DNA of 64,000 bases, taken from the NCBI RefSeq assembly GCF_029626105.1, contig NZ_JARUBH010000009.1:5208001-5272000 (forward strand), given 5' to 3'. The notes beneath the pieces were generated by a model. The model ran no database searches, was not told the DNA's origin, and worked only from the letters and a program-made list of their open reading frames with translations. This document shows positions 20,092 through 30,292 of this stretch, piece after piece. Position 1 is the stretch's first letter; every line of letters begins with the position of its first letter. The DNA is from Solwaraspora sp. WMMD792. GTDB lineage: Bacteria > Actinomycetota > Actinomycetes > Mycobacteriales > Micromonosporaceae. A program made the position numbers and the translations under genes.

Positions 20092-23000
20092 ATGGCGGGC
20101 ATCGTCCTCAAGAGATCCGAGCGTCGTCCGGCACCCGAGATCCCGGCCGGGGAGGTCCGCATCCCGCCGCCACCGCAGGTCGCCGATCCGGACTCCGGCC
20201 GCTGGCAACGCCTGCTGGCCCTGCTGCCGATGGCTGGCGGATCGGTGGCGATGGCGGTGCTGCCGGGCCGCGACGGCGGGGTCTACCCGTACCTGATGGC
20301 CGCGGTGTTCGGGGTGTCGACGCTGGCCATGTTGGCGACCAGTTGGAACTCCACACCTGGCACCGGCGCGCGGTCCGCGACCGACCTGGCCCGGCGTCGC
20401 TACCTACGGCAGTTGGCCGGCCTGCGCAGCCAGGTCCGGGGGACCGTGGACCGGCAACGAACGGCGCTGAACTACCGGTACCCGGAGCCCGGTCGGTTGT
20501 GGTCGACGGCGGCGAGCAGCCGGGTCTGGGAGCGTCGACCGCATGACCAGGATTTCGCGACCGTACGGGTCGGGGTCGGATCCCGCCCACTCGCCACCCC
20601 GCTCGTGCCGCCGGCCGACGACCGGCCGGTGGACGAGATCGAGCCGCTCACCGCCGCGGCGTTACGCCGGTTCATCGACTCGTACTCGCTGGTACCTGGG
20701 TTGCCGATCGTGGTCGGACTGCGCGACGTCGCCCGTATCTTCGTCGTCGGACGGCCGGACGACACAGACAGGTCCGGCGCCGAGCAGCTGCCGGCAGCCG
20801 ACCCGGCGCTCGACGCCAGCGGGTCCGGCGACGATGCCCCGGACGGGGCGCCGGCCGCGCTGGTCCGCGCGGTGCTGGCCCAGCTGGCCGTCCTGCACGC
20901 CCCGGACGACCTGCGCATCGCGGTCTACGCGCCGGCCGACCGTCGCGACCGGTGGGAGTGGGTCAAGTGGCTGCCGCACGCTGGTCATCCGCAGCGCACC
21001 GACGCCACCGGCCCGCTGCGGTTGGTCGCTGGCAGCGCGGTGGAGCTGGCCCGGCTGCTGGACTCGTTGTCCCCCGCGCACGTCGTGGTGGTGTGCGACG
21101 GCGCCGATCCAACCGGCGGGACCGGGGCGGACGGCGGGAGCGATCCGATCGGCGTGACCGGGGCGGACGGCGGGACCGATCCGATCGACGGGGGCGGGAA
21201 CGGCGTCACCGTGGTCCAGGTGGGCGTACCGGCACCACGGATACTCGACCGGGTCACCGTGGAGCTGTCGGTCGACCCGTCCGGTCGGCTGGCCGTCCGT
21301 GAGCCGACCGGGCCCACCCACACCGGAACGGCCGACAGGCTGGGTGTCGTCGAAGCGGAGGCCCTCGCCCGGCAGCTCGCCCCGTTGCGGCTCGCGACGA
21401 ACAGCGGACCGGCCCGGTCCGCCGCAGTGGCCCAGGCGGACCTGGTCCAGCTGCTCGGCTTCGGCAGCGGTGGGGCCGGTGCCCGCTGGTGGACGACGGC
21501 CGGACCGGACCGCAGCCCGTCAGTCGACCGCCACCTGCGGGTCCCGTTCGCGGTCACCGCCGAGGGGCACCCGGTCGAGCTCGATCTCAAGGAGTCGGCG
21601 CTGCAGGGCATGGGGCCGCACGGGCTGGTGGTCGGCGCCACCGGCTCCGGCAAGTCGGAGCTGCTCCGTACGCTGGTCCTCGGGTTGGCGCTCACCCACC
21701 CGCCGGAGTCGTTGAACCTCGTCCTGATCGACTTCAAGGGTGGTGCCACGTTCGCCGCGCTGGATCGATTGCCGCACACCGCTGCGGTGATCACCAACCT
21801 GGCGCAGGAGCTACCGCTGGTGGACCGGATGGCCGACGCGCTGCACGGTGAGGTGGTCCGCCGCCAGCAGCTGCTACGCCGGGCGGGCAACCTGGCCAGC
21901 CGACACGACTACCTGCGGGTGCAGCCGGCCGACGAGACCCTGCCGCCGCTGCCGTCACTGGTGATCGTCTGCGACGAGTTCACCGAACTGCTCACCGCCA
22001 AGCCTGACTTCATCGACATCTTCCTGCAGATCGGCCGGGTCGGACGGTCTCTGGGGATGCACCTGGTGCTCGCCTCACAACGAGTGGACGAGGGCCGGTT
22101 ACGGGGACTGGACACCCATCTGGCGTACCAGATCGGGCTGCGGACCTTCTCGGCGCTGGAATCGCGGGCGGTCCTCGGCGTACCGGACGCGTACCACCTG
22201 CCCCGCGAGCCGGGCCACGGTTTCCTGCGGTACGGCACCGGGTCACCGGTCCGGTTCCGGGCCGCCTACGTCTCCGGGCCGTACCGCCGACCGGCCCCGC
22301 GCCGGGTCGGTGGTCCCCGCTCGACGCCCAGGCTGTACGGCTTCCGGACACACCCGGTGCCAACGGCCGCCACCCAGCCGGAACCGGCCGGAGCGCCGTC
22401 GGGCGTCGACGCCAGCCTGCTCGAGGTGAGCATCGACCGGCTGGCCCGGTACGGTCCACCGGCGCACCGGATCTGGCTGCCGCCGCTGGGCGAGCCGCCC
22501 CGGCTGGCCGACCTGCTCGGTCCGGTCCGGCTGGTGCCCGGTCGGGGTCCGGCCGTGGCCGACCCGGACCGGTCGGGGCGGCTGCGGGTGGCCGTCGCCG
22601 CCATCGACAAGCCGTACGAGCAGCGCAGGGATCCCTTGTGGTTGGATCTGGACGGGGCGGCCGGGCACGTCGCGGTGGTCGGCGCGCCGCAGAGCGGAAA
22701 GTCCCAGCTGATCCGGACATTGATCTGCGCCCTGGCGTTGAGCCGTTCCCCGGCCGAGGTGCAGGTGTACTGCCTGGACTTCGGCGGCGGCGCGTTGGCC
22801 GGGCTGCGGGACCTGCCACACGTCGGCGGGGTGACGGTCCGCACCGATCCGGCGACGGTAAGGCGTACCGTCGCCGAGGTCACCGACCTGCTCGCGAGCC
22901 GGGAGCGGCGTTTCGCCCGGGATGGGGTGGAGTCGATGGCCGCATACCGCGCCCGCCGCGCGACCGGGTCCGGCAGTACGCCGGACGACCCGTACGGTGA

Positions 23001-24189
23001 CGTCTTCCTGGTCGTCGATGGCTGGACCACGCTGCGCGGCGAGTACGACGACCTGGAGCCGTCGATCACCGACCTGGCCACCCGGGGCCTGTCGTACGGG
23101 GTGCATCTGGTCGCCTCGGCGCCCCGCTGGGCTGACTTCCGGCCGGCGCTGCGGGATCTGTTCGGCTCCCGGCTGGAGCTGCGGCTCGGCGACCCGATCG
23201 ATTCGCTGGTGTCGCACCGGTCGGCGGCCAACGTGCCACCGGGGTCGCCGGGCCGCGGGATCACCAGCGACGGCCTGCACTTCCTCGCCGCCGTAGCCTC
23301 GGTGTCCACCCTGGCCGACGCGTTCGCGGACGGCTGGGCGGGGCCGGCGGCACCGCCGATCCGGCTGCTACCGGACCTGCTGCCGTACGCCGCACTGGAC
23401 CGGACCAGCACGGCCGGGCTCCGGCTGCCGATCGGGCTGGCCGAGTCGGACCTGCGACCGGTGTCGATCGACTTCGCCGCGGATCCGCACCTGCTGCTGT
23501 TCGGCGACGCGGAGACCGGCAAGTCGAGTTTCCTGCGCGCCCTCGCCACCACCGTCGCCGGTCGGTTCGCCCCTGAGCAGGCCCGGTTGATCATTGTCGA
23601 CTACCGCCGCGGCCTGCTCGGCGCGGTGGACACCGACCACCTGATCGGTTACGGCGGCAACGCGTCGCATACCACCGACCTGATCGACTCGGCCGCGGAT
23701 CATCTGCGTCGGCGGCTGCCCGGACCGGACGTCACCGCCGCGCAGTTGGCCGGCCGATCCTGGTGGACCGGGCCCGAGCTGTTCGTCCTGGTCGACGACT
23801 ACGACCTGGTCGCGGCCGGGTCGGTGAACCCGATCCAGCCGCTGTTGGAGTATCTGGTGCACGCCAGGGACGTCGGCCTGCACCTGGTGCTCGCCCGCCG
23901 CGTCGGGGGTGCCGGGCGGGCCCTGTACGAGCCCGTCGTCCAGCAGTTGCGCGAGTCGTCCGCCGCCGGCCTGGTGCTCTCCGGCGACCCTGACGAGGGG
24001 CAACTTGTCGGCGGGGTCCGCGCGGCGCCGCTACCGCCCGGCCGAGGTCGGCTGGTCACCCGTCGGGACGGCATCCGCCTGGTGCAACTGGCGTACCTGC
24101 CGGCGGCCGATCCGACCGGGCCCACGGGCGGCGCGAACCGGCTATCGGCTTCCCCCAAGACTGCTTCTGACAGTGCAGAATCGCGGTAA
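20092..24189 (+). CDS. eccC: Type VII secretion motor ATPase EccC (three FtsK/SpoIIIE domains)
   Basis: 1365 residues, full length with EccCa and EccCb parts fused. It is the ATPase motor of type VII secretion and recognises WXG100-type substrates. Two helices lie near residues 45-85. Walker A motifs are GATGSGKS at 515-522, GAPQSGKS at 864-871 and GDAETGKS at about 1138; Walker B of the first domain is LVIVCDEF. All three P-loops retain Lys-Ser. I chose the ATG at 20092 (MAGIVLKR matches the usual EccC N-terminus); a GTG at 20077 is also in frame and neither has a clear ribosome site. A low-complexity GTGADGGxDPIG repeat interrupts the linker near 21115-21200. mycP follows 42 nt downstream. 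Confidence 0.93.
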   Translation: MAGIVLKRSERRPAPEIPAGEVRIPPPPQVADPDSGRWQRLLALLPMAGGSVAMAVLPGRDGGVYPYLMAAVFGVSTLAMLATSWNSTPGTGARSATDLARRRYLRQLAGLRSQVRGTVDRQRTALNYRYPEPGRLWSTAASSRVWERRPHDQDFATVRVGVGSRPLATPLVPPADDRPVDEIEPLTAAALRRFIDSYSLVPGLPIVVGLRDVARIFVVGRPDDTDRSGAEQLPAADPALDASGSGDDAPDGAPAALVRAVLAQLAVLHAPDDLRIAVYAPADRRDRWEWVKWLPHAGHPQRTDATGPLRLVAGSAVELARLLDSLSPAHVVVVCDGADPTGGTGADGGSDPIGVTGADGGTDPIDGGGNGVTVVQVGVPAPRILDRVTVELSVDPSGRLAVREPTGPTHTGTADRLGVVEAEALARQLAPLRLATNSGPARSAAVAQADLVQLLGFGSGGAGARWWTTAGPDRSPSVDRHLRVPFAVTAEGHPVELDLKESALQGMGPHGLVVGATGSGKSELLRTLVLGLALTHPPESLNLVLIDFKGGATFAALDRLPHTAAVITNLAQELPLVDRMADALHGEVVRRQQLLRRAGNLASRHDYLRVQPADETLPPLPSLVIVCDEFTELLTAKPDFIDIFLQIGRVGRSLGMHLVLASQRVDEGRLRGLDTHLAYQIGLRTFSALESRAVLGVPDAYHLPREPGHGFLRYGTGSPVRFRAAYVSGPYRRPAPRRVGGPRSTPRLYGFRTHPVPTAATQPEPAGAPSGVDASLLEVSIDRLARYGPPAHRIWLPPLGEPPRLADLLGPVRLVPGRGPAVADPDRSGRLRVAVAAIDKPYEQRRDPLWLDLDGAAGHVAVVGAPQSGKSQLIRTLICALALSRSPAEVQVYCLDFGGGALAGLRDLPHVGGVTVRTDPATVRRTVAEVTDLLASRERRFARDGVESMAAYRARRATGSGSTPDDPYGDVFLVVDGWTTLRGEYDDLEPSITDLATRGLSYGVHLVASAPRWADFRPALRDLFGSRLELRLGDPIDSLVSHRSAANVPPGSPGRGITSDGLHFLAAVASVSTLADAFADGWAGPAAPPIRLLPDLLPYAALDRTSTAGLRLPIGLAESDLRPVSIDFAADPHLLLFGDAETGKSSFLRALATTVAGRFAPEQARLIIVDYRRGLLGAVDTDHLIGYGGNASHTTDLIDSAADHLRRRLPGPDVTAAQLAGRSWWTGPELFVLVDDYDLVAAGSVNPIQPLLEYLVHARDVGLHLVLARRVGGAGRALYEPVVQQLRESSAAGLVLSGDPDEGQLVGGVRAAPLPPGRGRLVTRRDGIRLVQLAYLPAADPTGPTGGANRLSASPKTASDSAESR

Positions 24190-24231
24190 CCTCCGTGCAG
24201 CAAGTGTCTGCTGGGGTGAGAAGGCCAGATT

Positions 24232-25626
24232 GTGACGTCGTTGCCGCGCCATCCACGCAGCGCCGCCCGTTGGCTCGTCGGGGCGGTGCTGGTGCTGGTG
24301 ACCGCCGTCAGCGGCCCGGCCGCGCCACCCGGGCCCGAGCCGGAACGCACCGGCCCGGGTTCCGCAGCGGCGGCGAGCGCCGCGCTTCCCGTCCGGTACG
24401 ACCCGATCCGGGACGAACAGTGGCAGTTGCGGGAGTTGTCGGCGACCACCGCCTGGCAGTACGCCACCGGCGCCGGGATCACCGTCGCGGTGATCGATTC
24501 CGGGGTGGACGCCAGCCACATCGACCTCGCCGGCCAGGTACTACCCGGGATCGACTTCGTCGACGACGGTGACGGCTGGTCCGACCCGGTCGGGCACGGC
24601 ACCACCGTCGCCGCGCTGATCGCCGGCCGTGACGACGACGAGGACGGGGTGCTCGGGCTCGCCCCGGACGCCCGGATTCTGCCGGTCCGGGTGCTCGACG
24701 AGGAGAACCGCTACGACGACGCGCTGGTCGTCGCCAAGGCGGTCCGCTGGGCGGTCGACAACGGGGCCCGGGTGATCAACCTGTCGCTGGGCGGCAGCGG
24801 CGACAGCCCGGCGCTGGCCGCCGCGCTGGACTACGCGTTCGCCAGCGACGTCGTCGTGGTCGCCTGCACCGGCAACGTTTCGGCCAACGGCACGTCGCGG
24901 GTCTGGTATCCGGCCCGGGAGCCAGGCGTCGTCGCCGTCGCCGGGATGGACCGGGGTGGCGAGCAACTGTGGGCCGGTTCGATCACCGGACCGGAGACGG
25001 TCCTCGCGGCACCCGCCACCGGGCTGATCGGTGCCCGACCGGACGGCTACTGGCAGGTGCAGGGCACCAGCTTCGCCGCGCCGCTGGTGGCCGCGACCGC
25101 GGCACTGATCCGGTCCCGGTTCCCGGAGATGTCGGCGGGCACGGTGGTCACCCGGCTCATCGAGACCGCCCGTGACCTGGGCGCGCCGGGCCGGGACGAC
25201 CGCTACGGCTTCGGCCTGGTCGATCCGGTAGCCGCGCTGACCGACGGGGTCGACGCGGTGCCGCGCAATCCGCTCGACGACAACCGGACCCCGGGTGTGG
25301 TCGGCTTCGGCCCGGCTCCCGGTCTGGAGTCCGCAGCGCCGACGTTGGCCGGCGGCTCGGCCCGGATGGGCGGTCAGGACACCGGCGACCAAGGCGCCGG
25401 ATGGGCGATCGGGCCGATCAGCGGACAGCGCAGCGAAAGCGGCCAAGGGCTGCTCAGCAGTGGCCTGCTGCTGCTGGTCACGGCCGTAATCGGCACCTGG
25501 CTGGCCCGGCGGATGCGGATGACTACGGCGGCTGCCCGCAGCGACGTCAGGCACACTCGCCGGTGGCGGTCCGGCGGGTACTCCGTACTCCCAAAACCGC
25601 CGCCGCCGACGCCTCCTCGGCGGTGA
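24232..25626 (+). CDS. mycP: Mycosin, type VII secretion-associated subtilisin-like protease
   Basis: 464 residues from the GTG at 24232 with GAGAAGG upstream. A signal peptide (residues about 12-32) leads to an S8 peptidase domain with triad Asp89 (VIDSGVD), His122 (GHGTTVA) and Ser280 (GTSFAAP), and oxyanion Asn215. A C-terminal helix near residues 400-420 anchors it outside the membrane. Mycosins stabilise the ESX machine and process some substrates. It is co-directional with eccC. Its last 80 bp overlap the 3' end of marP in antisense, so the basic Pro-rich C-terminal tail is constrained by marP coding. Confidence 0.93.
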   Translation: MTSLPRHPRSAARWLVGAVLVLVTAVSGPAAPPGPEPERTGPGSAAAASAALPVRYDPIRDEQWQLRELSATTAWQYATGAGITVAVIDSGVDASHIDLAGQVLPGIDFVDDGDGWSDPVGHGTTVAALIAGRDDDEDGVLGLAPDARILPVRVLDEENRYDDALVVAKAVRWAVDNGARVINLSLGGSGDSPALAAALDYAFASDVVVVACTGNVSANGTSRVWYPAREPGVVAVAGMDRGGEQLWAGSITGPETVLAAPATGLIGARPDGYWQVQGTSFAAPLVAATAALIRSRFPEMSAGTVVTRLIETARDLGAPGRDDRYGFGLVDPVAALTDGVDAVPRNPLDDNRTPGVVGFGPAPGLESAAPTLAGGSARMGGQDTGDQGAGWAIGPISGQRSESGQGLLSSGLLLLVTAVIGTWLARRMRMTTAAARSDVRHTRRWRSGGYSVLPKPPPPTPPRR

Positions 25627-26725
25627 CCGCGAATCCGGTGTTCGGGTCGTCCGCCGCCGCCGCGAAGATCACCCCGAGGACGAGTCCGTTGGCCGCGACC
25701 AGCGGCCCCCCGGAATTGCCGGAACGGACCAGCGCGCGGATCGTGTAGACCTCGCGGAGGACCTCACCGTCGTCATAGATGTTCGGGCCGGTGATCGGTC
25801 CGACGTCGCGGACCCGGGCGGACTGCGCATCGTACGGCCCGTCCAGCGGGAAGCCGAGCACGATCGCGTCGGCACCGGACGGGGCCGGACGATCGGCGAA
25901 CGGCATCACCGGAGCCGGCAGGTTCGGCACGTAGATGACCGCCAGGTCCCGCTCCGGGTCGTAGACCACCACTCGGCCGTTGTGCCGCTCGCCCAGAACC
26001 TCCACCGCCACGGTCTGCGTACCGGCGACCACGTGCGCGTTGGTCATCACCCGGTCCTCGGCGTAGACGAACCCGGAGCCTTCGATCCGGCGGGAGCAGC
26101 GGGGCGCGGAGCCGAGCACCTTGACCACCGACCGCTGGGCGTTCGCCACCACCTCGGAACCGGCCAGCGCCGGGTCCGGGGCCGGCACCTCGCGGACCCG
26201 GGTCGGGGTGAGCCCGCCGAAGACGTTCGGGAAGCCGCGGGTGTCGACGGTGTCCCGCAGCGCGTTGGACAACGCCTGCGCCTGCGGTGGCATCACCCGG
26301 TCGATGCCGTTGAGCAGGGCGCTGTTGCGTACCGCCCCGGCCAGGCCGGGCATCGCGGAGGAGCCCAGTGGCACCGCGACCAGCCAGGCCACGAGCAGCA
26401 CCGCCACCAGCGAGATCGCCGCCCCGCCCAGGTCGTCGGCCCGGCGCCCCACCGGGCTGGTGATGGCGTGCCGCAGCCGGGAGCCGGCCCAGCCAGCCAG
26501 TGCCTGGCCGAGGACGGCGAGGCCGAACACCGCGACCAGTGACACCACGACCCGGGCCACAGTGTCGACGAACTGTTCAGCCAGCAGCGGCCCGAGCTGC
26601 AGACCGACCAGTGCGCCGCCGATGAACCCGGCGAAGGACAGCACCCCGATCAGGAATCCCTGGCGGTAACCGCTGATCGCGAATACCAACATGAGCAGCA
26701 GCAGCACGACGTCGACGGCGGACAC
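25547..26725 (-). CDS. marP: MarP-type membrane serine protease (CvpA-like plus trypsin-like)
   Basis: 392 residues. Four helices in the first ~120 residues form a CvpA-like membrane domain. The extracytoplasmic protease has His231 (TNAHVVAG), Asp260 (ERDLAVIY) and Ser338 (GNSGGPLV). Cys210 and Cys391 match the disulfide pair known in M. tuberculosis MarP, where the protease protects against acid and oxidative stress. TAGTCT at 26737-26732 lies 6 nt before the GTG, suggesting a leaderless mRNA. It heads the conserved order marP-nudix-tlpA-nth, though here the other three genes lie upstream on the same strand. Its 3' end overlaps mycP by 80 bp. Confidence 0.93.
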   Translation of the reverse strand: MSAVDVVLLLLMLVFAISGYRQGFLIGVLSFAGFIGGALVGLQLGPLLAEQFVDTVARVVVSLVAVFGLAVLGQALAGWAGSRLRHAITSPVGRRADDLGGAAISLVAVLLVAWLVAVPLGSSAMPGLAGAVRNSALLNGIDRVMPPQAQALSNALRDTVDTRGFPNVFGGLTPTRVREVPAPDPALAGSEVVANAQRSVVKVLGSAPRCSRRIEGSGFVYAEDRVMTNAHVVAGTQTVAVEVLGERHNGRVVVYDPERDLAVIYVPNLPAPVMPFADRPAPSGADAIVLGFPLDGPYDAQSARVRDVGPITGPNIYDDGEVLREVYTIRALVRSGNSGGPLVAANGLVLGVIFAAAADDPNTGFAVTAEEASAAAVLGVRSTRRTATGECA

Positions 26726-26787
26726 CCGTCAAGACTACGGGCACCGGGCGAGCGGCCCGGCCGGCAGACGGACGTGGCGGCCGGCGG

Positions 26788-27543
26788 TCAGCCCGGCAGG
26801 CCGGCGGAGCCGTCCACAGTTGCCGCATCGCCGCCGGACCGGTCACCGAGCGTGTCGGGCAGACCGGCGGCCGACGGATCGCCACCGGGCGACGGCTCGG
26901 GCGGCAGGTCGATGATCCGGCCGGTCGGCCAGGCGCCGGCCCAGCCGGCCATGTCCAGCAGGGCGGACAGCACCCCGGCGGTGAATCCCCAGACCAGCAT
27001 GCCGCGCACCTGGAAGGCTGGTGACACCCAGCCGCTCGGGTGGCGTACCTGGAGTCGGTTGTCCGGGTCCACCAGCTCATCGACCGGCAATCGAGTGACA
27101 TGTGCCACTTCTTCCGGTTGTCGGGGATGCACCGGATGTGGCCGATGCCACCAGCCGAGCACCGGGGTGACCACGAAGCCGCTCACCGGGATCCACAGCC
27201 GGGGCAGTTGGGCGAGCACGGTGACGCTGCCCGGGTCCAGCCCGACCTCTTCCTCGGCCTCCCGCAGCGCGGTCGCCCGCGCGTCCCGGTCGCCCGGGTC
27301 GGCCGCGCCACCCGGGAACGCGGGCTGCCCGGCGTGGTTGCGCATGGTCGCGGCCCGCTGCAGCAGCAGCACGTCGGGCTCACCTGGCCGATGCTCGCCG
27401 AGCAGGACCAGCACCGCGCTCGGCCGACCACCCCGGGCCGGGGTCGCCACCCGGGTGAAATCGGCGGTACGGGCGGAGCGTACCCGGGTGAGCAACGGCT
27501 GCCACCAGGCCGGCAACGGTTCGGAGGGCAGTGGGTCGGTCAC
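26788..27543 (-). CDS. NUDIX hydrolase, CoA pyrophosphatase type
   Basis: 251 residues from a GTG at 27543 that overlaps the tlpA stop (GTGA). The UPF0035/CoA-pyrophosphatase signature is clear (VLLLQRAATMRNHAGQPAFP, then GGAADPGD). The Nudix helix follows as ALREAEEEVGL. Members hydrolyse CoA and its derivatives to 3'-phosphoadenosine 5'-phosphate and phosphopantetheine. The C-terminal ~40 residues are an acidic, Gly/Pro-rich tail. The orthologue by position is Rv3672c. Confidence 0.9.
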   Translation of the reverse strand: MTDPLPSEPLPAWWQPLLTRVRSARTADFTRVATPARGGRPSAVLVLLGEHRPGEPDVLLLQRAATMRNHAGQPAFPGGAADPGDRDARATALREAEEEVGLDPGSVTVLAQLPRLWIPVSGFVVTPVLGWWHRPHPVHPRQPEEVAHVTRLPVDELVDPDNRLQVRHPSGWVSPAFQVRGMLVWGFTAGVLSALLDMAGWAGAWPTGRIIDLPPEPSPGGDPSAAGLPDTLGDRSGGDAATVDGSAGLPG

Positions 27544-28217
27544 CGGGCCACCGTCAGGCCCAACTCGCGCTCGACCAGGTCGGCGAGCGTGGCGTCGTCG
27601 ACGGTGCCCTCGTAGGTCCGACGGATCTCCCCGTCTGCGTCGACGAACAGGGTCAGCGGCAGGCCGACCCGCTCGACCGCCAGTAGCAGCTTCCGGTCCC
27701 GGTCGACCAGGCTCGGGAACCGCAGCCCCAGATCCTCGGCGACGGCGACGGCGGGATTCCGGTCGTCGTAGGTGTTGACGCCGATCAGGTGCAGCTGCCC
27801 GGCGGTACGGTCGGCGAGGCGTTGCAGCGCCGGCAGCTCCTCCCGGCAGGGCTGGCACCAGGAGCCCCAGAAGTTGATCACGGCGGGTCCGCGTACCGCC
27901 GCGACGTCTATGACCGTCCCGTCGGCGAAGCAGGCCAGGCTGACAGCGGGCAGCGGGGTGCCGCCGCCCGGCGTACCGACGTCGGTCGACGGTTGCGGCG
28001 CGGCACCACCGGTCGACGGTTGCGGCGCGGCGACGGCCGACGCAGCGGGCGGCGCGGTCAGGCCGGCGCAGTCGGCGAACGGGACCGGTCCGGACGCTCC
28101 GGCAGCGTCGCCCGCCCCGGCACCCGGGTCGGTGGTGCAACCGGACGCCACCAGCAGCAACGGCACCAGGGCGGCGGCGAACGACGGACCCGCCCTGAGC
28201 CGACGGCCGGCGCTCAT
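27540..28217 (-). CDS. TlpA-like thioredoxin-fold lipoprotein (thiol-disulfide oxidoreductase)
   Basis: 225 residues from the ATG at 28217, which overlaps the nth stop (ATGA). The signal peptide ends in a lipobox LLLVASGC (Cys27), so the protein is anchored to the outer face of the membrane. After a Pro/Ala/Gly linker with a repeated APQPST motif, a thioredoxin-like domain begins with active site WCQPC. The TlpA/ResA family reduces extracytoplasmic disulfides, often for cytochrome c maturation or protein folding. The orthologue by order is Rv3673c. Confidence 0.92.
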   Translation of the reverse strand: MSAGRRLRAGPSFAAALVPLLLVASGCTTDPGAGAGDAAGASGPVPFADCAGLTAPPAASAVAAPQPSTGGAAPQPSTDVGTPGGGTPLPAVSLACFADGTVIDVAAVRGPAVINFWGSWCQPCREELPALQRLADRTAGQLHLIGVNTYDDRNPAVAVAEDLGLRFPSLVDRDRKLLLAVERVGLPLTLFVDADGEIRRTYEGTVDDATLADLVERELGLTVAR

Positions 28218-29068
28218 GGCACCTCGGCGGCGACGGCCGCCGCCGGCACCAGGTCGGCGGGGATTCCGGCCTGCTCGGCCAGCTCCCTCGCGCGGGGACC
28301 CTTGAGCAGCTTCACCGCCTCGGCCGAAGCGGTCGGACCGGTGCCGTACGCCGGGCAGAGCGGGGCGAGCGTACACGCGCCGCAGGCCGGTCTACGGGCG
28401 TGGCAGACCCGTCGGCCGTGGAAGATCACCCGGTGGGACAGCATCGTCCAGTCCCGGCGCTCGATCAACGCGCCGACCGCGTGTTCGATCTTCACCGGAT
28501 CGGACTCATCAGTCCACGCCCAGCGGCGGACCAGCCGTTGAAAGTGCGTGTCGACGGTGATGCCAGGGACGTCGAACGCGTTACCGAGGATGACGTTCGC
28601 GGTCTTGCGGCCGATCCCGGGCAGCTCGACCAGCTGCGGCAGACGACGCGGTACCGCGCCCGCGTACCGCTCGGTCAAGGCCTGACCGAGCCGGATCAGC
28701 GAGCCGGCCTTGTTGCGGAAGAAACCGGTCGGCCGGACCAGCTCCTCCAGCTCGGCCCGGTCGGCGGCGGCGTAGTCGGCGGCCGTCGGGTAGCGGGCGA
28801 ACAGCTTCGGGGTGACTTCGTTGACCCGCTTGTCGGTGCACTGCGCGGACAGAATGGTGGCGACCGCCAACTGCAGCGGACCGTCGTGGTCGAGCTCGCA
28901 GTGCGCGTCCGGATGGATCTGCGCCAGCAGTCGCGCCATCCGCCGGGCACGACGTTTGCGCCCCAGGTCGGTCTCGGTGCGCACGGCCCGGGCCGCCACG
29001 GGCCCGGTGGCTGCGGTTCCGGTGGCCGCAGCCGGGGCGGTCGCGGCTCGGGGGGCTGGCGGTGTCAC
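28214..29068 (-). CDS. nth: Endonuclease III (DNA glycosylase/AP lyase)
   Basis: 284 residues. It removes oxidised pyrimidines and cuts abasic sites. A helix-hairpin-helix with catalytic Lys is seen ([14 protein letters not shown]), catalytic Asp in VDTHFQRL, and the four cysteines of the [4Fe-4S] cluster in the pattern C-x6-C-x2-C-x5-C. The Ala/Thr-rich first 30 residues are not conserved. TAGGCT at 29081-29076 lies 7 nt before the GTG, suggesting leaderless expression. nth, tlpA and nudix overlap by 4 nt each and form one operon. Confidence 0.95.
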   Translation of the reverse strand: MTPPAPRAATAPAAATGTAATGPVAARAVRTETDLGRKRRARRMARLLAQIHPDAHCELDHDGPLQLAVATILSAQCTDKRVNEVTPKLFARYPTAADYAAADRAELEELVRPTGFFRNKAGSLIRLGQALTERYAGAVPRRLPQLVELPGIGRKTANVILGNAFDVPGITVDTHFQRLVRRWAWTDESDPVKIEHAVGALIERRDWTMLSHRVIFHGRRVCHARRPACGACTLAPLCPAYGTGPTASAEAVKLLKGPRARELAEQAGIPADLVPAAAVAAEVP

Positions 29069-29091
29069 ACCGGCCAGCCTACGTCGGCGGG

Positions 29092-30282
29092 TCAGTCAGA
29101 CGGTGGTGAGATGGTGCCGTCGTCGTCGAACTGGGCGCCGGTCTGCGGAAAGTCCGACCCGCTCAGCTCCCGGACCAGGTCGAGCCCGCGGCGTTGCTCG
29201 TCGACGACGGGCAGCCCGTTGCCGTTCATGTAGGTGGCGACGAACTCACCGTCGACCCAGTCGCCGTCCGGGTCGAGGGTCACCTTCAGCACCCCACCCC
29301 AACCCAGCCGGCCGTTGTTGTTCAACGTGCCGCCGCCACCGGCGAAGTTGCCGAGGCTGTACGCGATCAGCCGGCCCTGGTAGAACTCCATGCCGCGCAG
29401 CACGTGCGGGCCGTGGCCGACGATCAGGTCCGCCCCGGCGTCGATCATCGCCCGTCCGAAGGCCATCGGATCGCCACGGTTCTCTCCGGCGAACAGCTCC
29501 GTGCCCGGGGTGACCCGGGTCATCTCCGCTCCCTCGGCACCCATGTGGACCTGCACGACGACCAGGTCGGCCTGCTCGTCGGCGCGCCGGACCACCTCCG
29601 CCGCGGCGTCCAGGTTGATCAGACTGTTGTTCGGCGGGGAGTACGAGGAGAAGCCGGCCACCGCGACGCTGACCCCCTCGACGTCCAGCACGGTGATCTG
29701 GTCGAGCGCGCCGGTGTGCCGCATACCGTGCTCCTCCAGCGTCTGCTGGGTGTTGCGGTATCCGGCCTCGCCGTAGTCGTACCCGTGGTTGTTGGCCTGG
29801 TTGAGCAGCATGAACCCGGCGTCACGCAGGTGGGCCGCGTACTCGGGTGGGGCCCGGAACTGGTGGCACTGGGCGGCGCCCGGGGCGCACTTGCCGGTGC
29901 CGGTGTCGACCGTCAACGGCTCCTCCAGGTTGCCCATCACCAGGTCGGCGGCGAGGGCCTCGGTCACCGAGTCGAAGAAGCCGGCACCGTCGTCGGGCGG
30001 CAGCCGGTCGGGGGCGTTGCCGAGCACGATGTCGCCGGTGGCCGACATCGAGATCTCCTGCGGCTCCGGCGACGTAGCGGCGGTCGGCGACGCCACCGCC
30101 GGCGACGCGGCCGACTGCCACTGCGGTTCGGATCCGGACCGGTCGATCCCGCCGAGCGCGGCGATGCCGACCAGCACGGCACCGAGCAGAACGGCGGTCA
30201 GCACAACGATCGACAGGACGGGTCGGCCTGCGGCGGGCTCCTGCCGCCGGCGCCCCCGGGCGGCACGCTGGGCGTCACTCAC
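29092..30282 (-). CDS. CapA-family (PgsA-like) metallophosphatase-fold protein
   Basis: 396 residues from the GTG at 30282, set by TAGGGT (30295-30290) 7 nt upstream. An N-terminal helix ([20 protein letters not shown]) anchors an extracytoplasmic domain of the PGA_cap/CapA family. Motifs include [29 protein letters not shown] and [11 protein letters not shown]. Homologues are linked to poly-gamma-glutamate capsule assembly, but no capB/capC-like genes are nearby, so a role in envelope metabolism is as far as I can go. The gene stands between nth and cbiZ, an insertion relative to the M. tuberculosis order. Confidence 0.88.
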   Translation of the reverse strand: MSDAQRAARGRRRQEPAAGRPVLSIVVLTAVLLGAVLVGIAALGGIDRSGSEPQWQSAASPAVASPTAATSPEPQEISMSATGDIVLGNAPDRLPPDDGAGFFDSVTEALAADLVMGNLEEPLTVDTGTGKCAPGAAQCHQFRAPPEYAAHLRDAGFMLLNQANNHGYDYGEAGYRNTQQTLEEHGMRHTGALDQITVLDVEGVSVAVAGFSSYSPPNNSLINLDAAAEVVRRADEQADLVVVQVHMGAEGAEMTRVTPGTELFAGENRGDPMAFGRAMIDAGADLIVGHGPHVLRGMEFYQGRLIAYSLGNFAGGGGTLNNNGRLGWGGVLKVTLDPDGDWVDGEFVATYMNGNGLPVVDEQRRGLDLVRELSGSDFPQTGAQFDDDGTISPPSD

Positions 30283-30292
30283 TGGCGTGACC

